Source: Caryophanales bacterium UBA6414 (GTDB lineage Bacteria; Bacillota_I; Bacilli_A; RF39; UBA660). Taken from it: a stretch of 5,237 nt of DNA. Of this stretch, positions 1 through 4,575 are shown piece after piece. Both the position numbers and the translations under genes were made by a program. The notes under the pieces were generated by a model that saw nothing but the letters and a program-made list of their open reading frames with translations, made no database searches and was not told where the DNA came from. Each line of letters opens with the position of its first letter. The stretch's first letter is position 1. The DNA lies in assembly GCA_002438545.1 (NCBI GenBank), contig DJPK01000042.1:1-5237 (forward strand), written 5' to 3'.

Positions 1-218
1 ATGAATTAGATATATCTTATGTGTTTGTTGATAAGAATGAGGAAACTATTAATAATATAAAAAGTAATAATACTTATTCATTATATGTAGAGATTGCTAA
101 TAGACATTTTAATAAATTTATCAAAATAAATAATATTCATGAATTACTTGATAGTATTTTAAAAGATGAAAATAATTATGAGAAAGTATATGGTTATTTA
201 TTAGAAATGGCTAAATAA
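1..218 (+). CDS. 3' end of an unidentified protein gene (5' end outside window)
   Basis: The reading frame is open from base 3 to a TAA at 216-218, so only the last 71 residues are visible and the true start lies upstream. A GTG at 21 exists, but no ribosome binding site precedes it and the frame stays open before it, so I do not take it as the start. The visible part is hydrophilic, rich in Asn, Ile, Lys and Glu, with no membrane segment and no motif I recognise. The last part (from HELLDSILKD to YLLEMAK) looks helical. The gene ends 18 bases before the end of the convergent membrane-protein gene and both share the hairpin at 220-249. Function unknown. Confidence 0.7.
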   Translation, partial: ELDISYVFVDKNEETINNIKSNNTYSLYVEIANRHFNKFIKINNIHELLDSILKDENNYEKVYGYLLEMAK

Positions 219-219
219 T

Positions 220-249
220 AAAGAATGCTCATATTTTTAAGCATTCTTT
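220..249. terminator. Bidirectional intrinsic terminator between convergent genes
   Basis: A perfect 10-bp stem (220-229 with 240-249, core AAGAATGC/GCATTCTT) encloses a 10-base loop. On the + strand the stem runs into a short T tract (247-250); on the - strand it is followed by TATTATTTAG, a weaker U-rich tail. The right arm lies inside the last codons of the - strand gene (its stop is 237-239), and the left arm starts directly after the TAA of the + strand gene. One hairpin therefore probably ends transcription from both sides. Confidence 0.7.
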
Positions 250-1811
250 TCATATAATACAAAATTATCATCTTCATATAAAACAGTATAATTATCATCA
301 TTTTTAAGAACATCATTTAAAGCTGATACTTTATATATAAGAACATGAGTTATACCATAAAAATCAAACTTTTCAGGATAATTACCTGGACTATACATAT
401 AATCATCAAATATATCATATTCTAAATGACTAAATGGTTTAGTATAAAGATCCGCTCTTGAATCAATAAATACCTTAATATCATTAAATAATAAATAACT
501 ACCAAAATTATAATCATTAAATAGTCTTATATTATCAACATCTAAATTCTCTTTTATATATTCTACTGCCTCAATAGGGTAAAACTCTTTACTTAAATAA
601 TCTCTATTTTTATTAGTCTTATTATAAATAGTTATACTTAATATTGATATTAATATTATTGCCGGTATCATAAAACTATATTTAGTAGTAAACTTAATTA
701 CCTTATTATCTACATTTAAAGTAGCTTTTTCAAAGAAATAGGTAAATACTCTTGCTAAACATAATGTACCAATTAGTGCTAAGAAAGATAAATGTCTATT
801 AGATGTTATAGCCATTAGTGTTAAACCACTTAGCATATAAACATCACTTACTTTAAACTTTGATAATATTCCTAACAAAACTGTTTCAACTGCTATAATA
901 ATTACAAATGGTGATTCAATCCATGTTAAAGCCATATGCTCACTTATATACTTCTGTGAATTACCAATCATTGTCTTATATATATAAGTATATGGTGTAT
1001 CTCCTAATGGTGTTAATAAACCTGTTAAAGTACTTATTACCATTGTTAATACTAAATACTTAATATTAGAAGTTCTACTAATAGTAAACTTATTTTCTAA
1101 ATATCTAGATAATTTATTATCTTTTTTAAATTTCTTAAATATTTTATAAGTTATATATTCTGCAATATAGGGTAGGAATAATATAAAATAAAATGGCCAT
1201 ACTGCTAAATGTAGATTACATATTAATAATGATGATAATAATAGTAATACTATATATTTCTTCTTACCAGTTTCTAATAATGATTCAATATAATATACTT
1301 CCCATATAAATATAATATAGCTTACTAACTGTGCTCTTGCTGTAGCAAACCCTCCTAAAGCCAAACTACATACTATTGCACTTACTGCAGATGATGTATA
1401 ATTCTTATTTATTTTAATATTTACTATAAATATACTAGCTATTAATATAATATATATAATGATAGTTGATATATATATACTCTTAAATCCATCAATACAA
1501 TATATTAAGTAAATAAATACATCATATACCCAATGTGGATAAGTATAAGATAAGTTATGCCATGAAAAATGATCCATCATATCAATACCATTATTTAATA
1601 TTAATTTACCTATCTTAATTGTATATAAAGTATCATTTTGTAATGCTTTATTTACTAATGATATACAAAATATAGATATAAATACTAAAAAAAATCCAAT
1701 AAACTTCTTCTTAGACTTAATAAGTTCTTTTATTTCCTTTTCTTCTTTTTCTTTTGCTAATCTTTCTTTTTTCTTCTTAATATCTTGTTTCTTCTTATTT
1801 GTCTTTGTCAT
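237..1811 (-). CDS. Multi-spanning membrane protein, GT-C/PMT-like glycosyltransferase family (putative)
   Basis: Predicted 524-residue integral membrane protein. Residues 1-36 form a very Lys/Glu-rich cytoplasmic tail. The first membrane segment is about 37-56, then many hydrophobic segments follow up to about 395, and residues 400-524 are a soluble, probably extracytoplasmic domain. After the first membrane segment comes an Asp-containing loop (ND at 59-60, then DHFSW at 80-84 and YPHWVYD at 91-97). This is the layout of GT-C fold enzymes, which use polyprenyl-phosphate sugars and a loop-1 acidic residue. The C-terminal part has RLFNDYNFGSYLLF (429-442) and VFIDSRADLY (447-456), a block I know from bacterial GT-C-like membrane proteins of unknown acceptor. 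A strong AGGAGGT (1815-1821) precedes the ATG, and a sigma-A promoter lies just upstream. Donor and acceptor are unknown; the enzyme assignment is by resemblance. Confidence 0.65.
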   Translation of the reverse strand: MTKTNKKKQDIKKKKERLAKEKEEKEIKELIKSKKKFIGFFLVFISIFCISLVNKALQNDTLYTIKIGKLILNNGIDMMDHFSWHNLSYTYPHWVYDVFIYLIYCIDGFKSIYISTIIIYIILIASIFIVNIKINKNYTSSAVSAIVCSLALGGFATARAQLVSYIIFIWEVYYIESLLETGKKKYIVLLLLSSLLICNLHLAVWPFYFILFLPYIAEYITYKIFKKFKKDNKLSRYLENKFTISRTSNIKYLVLTMVISTLTGLLTPLGDTPYTYIYKTMIGNSQKYISEHMALTWIESPFVIIIAVETVLLGILSKFKVSDVYMLSGLTLMAITSNRHLSFLALIGTLCLARVFTYFFEKATLNVDNKVIKFTTKYSFMIPAIILISILSITIYNKTNKNRDYLSKEFYPIEAVEYIKENLDVDNIRLFNDYNFGSYLLFNDIKVFIDSRADLYTKPFSHLEYDIFDDYMYSPGNYPEKFDFYGITHVLIYKVSALNDVLKNDDNYTVLYEDDNFVLYEKNA

Positions 1812-1827
1812 ACTACCTCCTAAAATA

Positions 1828-1856
1828 ATTATAGTATATTAATATTTTTTTGGCAA
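1828..1856 (-). promoter_or_regulatory. Sigma-A promoter for the GT-C-like membrane protein gene
   Basis: Read on the - strand, the -35 box is TTGCCA (1856-1851; consensus TTGACA), the spacer is 17 bases, and the -10 box is a perfect TATAAT (1833-1828). Transcription should start near 1820-1822, which places the AGGAGGT ribosome binding site at the very 5' end of the mRNA and leaves a leader of only about 10 bases. Confidence 0.75.
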
Positions 1857-1872
1857 TAATACATGATAATAA

Positions 1873-1901
1873 TTGTCTTAATTATAAAATTATGGTATTA
1901 T
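1873..1901 (+). promoter_or_regulatory. Extended -10 sigma-A promoter for the surface protein-recX unit
   Basis: TTGTCT (1873-1878) is followed by a 17-base spacer and TATTAT (1896-1901). The spacer ends in TGG (1893-1895), giving an extended -10 (TGnTATTAT). The start would fall near 1908, leaving a leader of roughly 22 bases that contains the GGAGG at 1919-1923. It lies back to back with the promoter of the divergent membrane-protein gene; the two -35 boxes are only 16 bases apart, so one bound regulator could affect both. Confidence 0.65.
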
Positions 1902-1929
1902 TATTTTAGTAAATATATGGAGGGTTAAT

Positions 1930-2478
1930 ATGAAGAAGAATATGATTATAATTGTACCAATTGTGGCAATAGTATTATTACTTATTGGAGGAACTTATGC
2001 ATGGTTTACTTGGAGTGGTAGTCAAAATAGTAATATTGTTCTTACTATTGGTGATTTTGCCGGATACGTTAAAAGTAGTACTAATATAAGTGTTACTAAC
2101 TTAGCACCCGTTTTAGATTATAAATCTACAACTGCTTATAGTGATATTGTTATATCTGGTACAGTAGATACTAATATTTATAGTGGTGTTAAAACAACCA
2201 TGACATTAAATATTACTAGTAATACTTTTAGTAGTTCTTATAATGATTTTAAATATGCTGTATATAATAAGACTAGTGGTGCTTTAGTTAGTAATGGTGT
2301 ATTAAATGGTAAGACAGGCTCTATTGAACTATATACCACAACATCTACGTCATCTAGTTTAAATATAAATTATACTGTCTATATTTATATCGATGGCACT
2401 AATAGTAATAGTACTGATTATATGGGTAAAAAATTAGCTGGTACATTATCTGTAACATCAGTAGGAATAAGTAAATAA
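1930..2478 (+). CDS. Secreted/surface protein with SipW-type signal region (TasA/camelysin-like, putative)
   Basis: Predicted 182-residue exported protein. Residues 1-4 are basic, 5-20 are strongly hydrophobic, and the segment continues into GGTYAWFTWSGS (20-31). This GTxAWFT pattern is typical of proteins cut by SipW-type signal peptidases, such as the TasA/CalY fibre and matrix proteins. The rest (about 35-182) is rich in Ser, Thr, Asn, Tyr and Gly, with alternating hydrophobic residues that suggest an all-beta fold. There is no LPxTG sorting motif and no C-terminal anchor. GGAGG (1919-1923) sits six bases before the ATG. No SipW peptidase gene is in the window. recX follows after 20 bases without a visible terminator. 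The signal class is fairly certain; assignment to the TasA family proper is tentative. Confidence 0.7.
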   Translation: MKKNMIIIVPIVAIVLLLIGGTYAWFTWSGSQNSNIVLTIGDFAGYVKSSTNISVTNLAPVLDYKSTTAYSDIVISGTVDTNIYSGVKTTMTLNITSNTFSSSYNDFKYAVYNKTSGALVSNGVLNGKTGSIELYTTTSTSSSLNINYTVYIYIDGTNSNSTDYMGKKLAGTLSVTSVGISK

Positions 2479-2498
2479 CACTTCACTAGGGGGCATAA

Positions 2499-3107
2499 AT
2501 GAAAATAGTTAAATATACAAGACTTGCTAGTGGTAAATATAAAGTATTATTTGATAACAAAAAAGAACTTATCTTATATGAAAGTGTTATTATTGATACT
2601 AATTTACTATATAAAAAAGAAATAACTAGTGAAGAATATAGTAACTTAGTTAGTTTAAATAACTATCAAGATATCTATAATAAAGTAATTAAATATATTG
2701 GTATTAGATTAAGAAGTAAAAAAGAAATAATTGATTATTTAAAAAAGATGGATTTATCTACAGAAGTAGTCGACGATATTTTAAATAAATTATTAACTAA
2801 TAAGTATATTGATGATGAAAGATTTAGTCAAGCTTATATAAAAGATAAATATAACTTCTCTAATAATGGACCATATAAAATAATTAATGAATTAGTTAAA
2901 TTAGGTATTGATAAAGATATAGCTTATACATATACTTTTGATATTATTACTAATGAAGCAGAAAAGATTAATAAACTAATAAATAAATATGTTAAATCTG
3001 ATAAAAAACATGATTGGTACTATTTAAGAAATAAGATCTATAATAATTTAATTAATTTAGGTTATTCTAAAGAAATAGTAATTAGTATATTAAATAATTA
3101 TAATTAG
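2499..3107 (+). CDS. recX: Regulatory protein RecX
   Basis: RecX binds RecA filaments in the cytoplasm and limits or tunes recombination and SOS activity. The 202-residue product shows the family's tandem three-helix repeats. The first spans about 58-83 (YNKVIKYIGIRLRSKKEI plus DYLKK), the second has the diagnostic NKYIDDERFSQAYIKDK (101-117), followed by GPYKIINELVKLGI (124-137), and a third C-terminal repeat has LRNKIYNNLINLGYSKEI (176-193). The N-terminal 50 residues form a small beta-rich extension like that of Bacillus-type RecX; overall it is shorter than the B. subtilis protein (about 260 residues). A strong AGGGGG (2488-2493) precedes the ATG. It probably reads from the promoter at 1873-1901 together with the surface protein gene, an odd partnership. 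recA is not in the window. Confidence 0.93.
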   Translation: MKIVKYTRLASGKYKVLFDNKKELILYESVIIDTNLLYKKEITSEEYSNLVSLNNYQDIYNKVIKYIGIRLRSKKEIIDYLKKMDLSTEVVDDILNKLLTNKYIDDERFSQAYIKDKYNFSNNGPYKIINELVKLGIDKDIAYTYTFDIITNEAEKINKLINKYVKSDKKHDWYYLRNKIYNNLINLGYSKEIVISILNNYN

Positions 3108-3117
3108 GTATAAAGAC

Positions 3118-3136
3118 TAATATTTGGTAAATATTA
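3118..3136 (+). other. AT-only hairpin between recX and the lipoprotein-like gene
   Basis: TAATATTT (3118-3125) and AAATATTA (3129-3136) are perfect inverse complements around a GGT loop. It starts 10 bases after the recX stop and ends 5 bases before the ribosome binding site of the next gene. There is no T tract after it, so it is not a normal terminator. It may be an mRNA-processing or stability element, or chance in so AT-rich a sequence. Confidence 0.3.
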
Positions 3137-3151
3137 ATATCAGGTGATGAT

Positions 3152-3652
3152 ATGAAATATTTAAAATATGGTCTTTTATTATTAGTCTTTATATGTCTTG
3201 GATGCGAAATAAATAATACTCCTACTAGTAAAGTTGATGAATTATTTAATAAGTATCAAATGGTTGATGATGATATCAGTCTAGGTATTACTAATGTTCT
3301 TGATGAACAAAATTATAACGAAACCCAAAGAAAAAGATATCGTGCTATTCTAGAGCGCCAATATCGTGATTTAAGTTATGAGATTAAAGAAGAAAAAGTT
3401 GATGGTGATGAAGCTATTATAACAGTCGAAATAGAAGTCTATGATTATAAAAAAGCCATTAGTAATTTAACATATGATAGTAGTACTACTAGTCTAGAAG
3501 AATATAATAATAAGAAACTAGATTTATTAGAAAAAGCTAAAGATAAAGTAGTTTATACATTAGATATAGACCTATCTAAAGATAGTGATGGTAATTGGAA
3601 AGTTAATGCCTTAAGTAATGCTAATTTAAAAAAGATACAGGGAATGTACTAA
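3152..3652 (+). CDS. Unidentified small exported protein, possible lipoprotein
   Basis: The 166-residue product has a hydrophobic N-terminus (7-16) ending in ICLGC (14-18). Cys18 could be lipidated, but the -3 residue is Cys rather than Leu/Val/Ile, so the lipobox is imperfect. The mature part is charged and helical at about 27-80 (with NETQRKRYRAILERQYRDLSY at 56-76), then a strand-like stretch (DGDEAIITVEIEVYDYKKA, 84-102), a helical Glu/Lys-rich segment (115-133) and a final part with VVYTLDID (133-140) and GNWKVNALS (147-155). This helix-then-sheet layout ending in a W-K-V strand recalls NTF2-like or DUF4878-like small lipoproteins, but I do not recognise the family. AGGTGAT (3142-3148) precedes the ATG. 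It follows recX by 44 bases and ends in its own terminator just before spoIIIAH, so it belongs to the recX unit. Function unknown. Confidence 0.8.
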   Translation: MKYLKYGLLLLVFICLGCEINNTPTSKVDELFNKYQMVDDDISLGITNVLDEQNYNETQRKRYRAILERQYRDLSYEIKEEKVDGDEAIITVEIEVYDYKKAISNLTYDSSTTSLEEYNNKKLDLLEKAKDKVVYTLDIDLSKDSDGNWKVNALSNANLKKIQGMY

Positions 3653-3666
3653 AACTGTATTTTTTT
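3631..3666 (+). terminator. Intrinsic terminator of the recX unit
   Basis: AAAGATACAG (3631-3640) pairs with CTGTATTTTT (3655-3664, one G-U pair) and merges into a run of seven T (3660-3666). The TAA of the lipoprotein-like gene (3650-3652) lies in the 14-base loop. It separates the vegetative unit upstream from spoIIIAH. Confidence 0.75.
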
Positions 3667-3674
3667 CATATATA
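3646..3674 (+). promoter_or_regulatory. Possible sigma-E-type promoter for spoIIIAH
   Basis: GTACTAA (3646-3652), a 14-base spacer and CATATATA (3667-3674). The -10 resembles the sigma-E consensus CATACAnT at six of eight positions; the -35 is poor. Support comes from context: the gene sits behind a terminator and needs its own start, and the same GTA-N4-N14-CATATAT layout precedes gerM. SpoIIIAH is made in the mother cell under sigma-E in Bacillus. Confidence 0.35.
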
Positions 3675-3698
3675 TTACTAGAAGGAAAGTGATAATAG

Positions 3699-4214
3699 AT
3701 GATAAATAAGAAGAATTTATGGTTTTTAACATTATTTAGTTTAGTACTTGTATTAAGTATATATTATGTAAGTATTCCTAGTGAACTATTAGTATCTAGT
3801 AATGGTAATATTAAAGAAGAAGTAGTCTCAGGGAGTAAAGATGATACCTCTAACGTTAGTATAGAAGAATCGGATATGATATCCGCTTTAAAAGTCGAAG
3901 ACAATGCTAATACCCTAGAAAGTATCAATAAGCTTAAAGCAACCTTAACTAACCCAACTAGTAGTATTGAAGATAAAAACAAAGCCTTTGAAGAATTAAA
4001 AACTATTAACAATATTGCTAGTGAAGAAGAAACACTTGAACAAAAAATAAAAGATACCTATAAGTTATCAGCTTTCGTTAAAGTATCAGGTGATCAAATA
4101 AGAGTAGTAGTCGACTCTAAAGAACATGATATGAAACTAGCTAACTCAATTATGCGAACTATCCAAGAAAGTTATGATAAAAAAATGTATATTTCCGTAA
4201 AGTTTAATTCTTAA
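3699..4214 (+). CDS. spoIIIAH: Stage III sporulation protein AH (SpoIIIAH)
   Basis: SpoIIIAH is the mother-cell membrane protein that binds forespore SpoIIQ across the gap between the two membranes, forming the ring of the channel that keeps the engulfed forespore active. The 171-residue product starts with NKKNLWFLTLFSLVLVLSIYY (3-23), the family's N-terminal membrane anchor, followed by a polar linker (about 30-60), a helical stretch (65-118) and the C-terminal YscJ/FliF-like ring-building domain, with YKLSAFVKVSGDQIRVVV (121-138) and HDMKLANSIMRTIQES (143-158). It is shorter than the roughly 218-residue B. subtilis protein, mainly in the linker. AAGGA (3682-3686) lies somewhat far from the ATG; the nearer GTGAT (3689-3693) may help. 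The other spoIIIA genes are not next to it: recX and a lipoprotein-like gene stand upstream, so it is detached from the usual eight-gene operon. No terminator separates it from gerE. Confidence 0.9.
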   Translation: MINKKNLWFLTLFSLVLVLSIYYVSIPSELLVSSNGNIKEEVVSGSKDDTSNVSIEESDMISALKVEDNANTLESINKLKATLTNPTSSIEDKNKAFEELKTINNIASEEETLEQKIKDTYKLSAFVKVSGDQIRVVVDSKEHDMKLANSIMRTIQESYDKKMYISVKFNS

Positions 4215-4227
4215 GATAAATAACCCT

Positions 4228-4255
4228 CACTTTAAATAAAAAATTACATAAAATA
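4228..4255 (+). promoter_or_regulatory. Sigma-K-type promoter for gerE
   Basis: CATAAAATA (4247-4255) matches the sigma-K -10 consensus CATAnnnTA at every fixed position. CAC (4228-4230) is placed 16 bases upstream, as expected for the short sigma-K -35 (mAC). The start would fall near 4261-4263. In B. subtilis gerE is itself transcribed by sigma-K RNA polymerase, so the site fits the gene it precedes. Sigma-E has a related -10 and cannot be excluded. Confidence 0.6.
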
Positions 4256-4268
4256 CTATGAATAGTAT
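4253..4268. repeat. Palindrome over the -10/start region of gerE
   Basis: ATACTAT (4253-4259) and ATAGTAT (4262-4268) are inverse complements around two bases. It overlaps the end of the predicted -10 and the predicted start point. As RNA it would give a 6-bp stem with a UGAA tetraloop; as DNA it is well placed for an operator. Confidence 0.4.
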
Positions 4269-4272
4269 ACCA

Positions 4273-4284
4273 CCCTAATTAGGG
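4273..4284. repeat. Perfect 12-base palindrome upstream of the gerE ribosome binding site
   Basis: CCCTAATTAGGG is a perfect palindrome, notable for its two GC clusters in an AT-rich gap. Each half reads AATTAGGG, close to the GerE binding consensus (RWWTRGGY) except for the last base. It could be an autoregulatory GerE site, or in RNA a small CCCU/AGGG hairpin just before the ribosome binding site. Confidence 0.4.
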
Positions 4285-4296
4285 AAGTGAGGAATT

Positions 4297-4503
4297 ATGA
4301 ATAAAAGTATATTAACCAAAAGAGAAAAAGAAGTATTTTTACTTTTAATAAATAATCATACTACTAAAGAAATAGCTGATATATTAAATATTAGTGAAAA
4401 AACTATTAGAAACCATATATCAAACGCTATGCAAAAACTAGGAGTTAAAGGACGTGCTCAAGCAGTAGTAGAACTTATTAGATTAAAAGAAATTACACTA
4501 TAG
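4297..4503 (+). CDS. gerE: Spore-specific transcription factor GerE (LuxR-type HTH)
   Basis: GerE is a stand-alone LuxR-type DNA-binding domain that acts last in the mother-cell cascade, activating or repressing sigma-K genes for coat and germination proteins. The 68-residue product is essentially all helix-turn-helix: LTKREKEVFLLLINNHTTKE (6-25), IADILNISEKTIRNHISNAM (26-45), then QKLGVKGRAQAVVELIRL (46-63). The run from ISEKTIRNHISNAM through QKLGVKGRAQAVVEL is nearly the same as I remember for B. subtilis GerE (74 residues), and the absence of any receiver or sensor domain agrees. The N-terminus is a few residues shorter. GAGG (4289-4292) precedes the ATG by four bases. It lies 82 bases after spoIIIAH, with its own sigma-K-type promoter and a strong terminator directly behind. 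A different short LuxR-type regulator is possible but unlikely. Confidence 0.9.
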   Translation: MNKSILTKREKEVFLLLINNHTTKEIADILNISEKTIRNHISNAMQKLGVKGRAQAVVELIRLKEITL

Positions 4504-4531
4504 GTCGCCATTAAGTGCGACTTATTTTTTT
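4500..4531 (+). terminator. Strong intrinsic terminator after gerE
   Basis: The stem pairs TAGGTCGC (4501-4508) with GCGACTTA (4517-4524), including five consecutive Watson-Crick pairs GTCGC/GCGAC and one G-U pair, around an 8-base loop. Seven T follow (4525-4531). The TAG stop of gerE (4501-4503) is part of the stem. It is the most GC-rich hairpin in the window and isolates gerM from gerE. Confidence 0.85.
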
Positions 4532-4560
4532 GTATAAAGTACTTACTATTATCATATATT
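4532..4560 (+). promoter_or_regulatory. Possible sigma-E-type promoter for gerM
   Basis: GTATAAA (4532-4538), a 14-base spacer and CATATATT (4553-4560), the latter matching seven of eight positions of the sigma-E -10 (CATACAnT). It begins directly after the gerE terminator. A difficulty is that the start would then fall near 4567, inside the AGGTGAT ribosome binding site, giving an almost leaderless mRNA. Confidence 0.35.
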
Positions 4561-4575
4561 TTAGTAGGTGATATT

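Larger units (their letters stand above)
4225..4292 (+). promoter_or_regulatory. Inverted repeat closing over the gerE ribosome binding site
   Basis: CCTCACTT (4225-4232) is the exact inverse complement of AAGTGAGG (4285-4292), with a further T-G pair inside (4233 with 4284). The 3' arm contains the GAGG ribosome binding site of gerE, four bases before its ATG. In an mRNA covering both arms, the site would be paired. Two smaller palindromes (4253-4268 and 4273-4284) lie inside the loop, so the whole could fold as a three-way junction. An RNA started at the promoter at 4228-4255 would lack the 5' arm. Confidence 0.5.

Noticed and set aside
21..218. Complete small gene starting at GTG 21
   Set aside because: The frame is open back to the window edge and no ribosome binding site precedes the GTG, so this is most likely the tail of a longer gene.
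1855..1902. Inverted repeat AATAATAC/GTATTATT spanning the divergent promoters, as an operator
   Set aside because: Eight bases of almost pure A/T separated by 32 bases are expected by chance in a gap this AT-rich, and part of it is the -10 box itself.
3764..4012. 82-codon open frame on the - strand
   Set aside because: It lies wholly inside spoIIIAH on the opposite strand, has no ribosome binding site, and its hydrophobic composition is the mirror of the polar linker codons.
4215..4296. Metabolite riboswitch in the gerE leader
   Set aside because: The junction-like fold matches no riboswitch class I know, and much of it lies upstream of the predicted transcript start; promoter and operator plus site masking explains it better.
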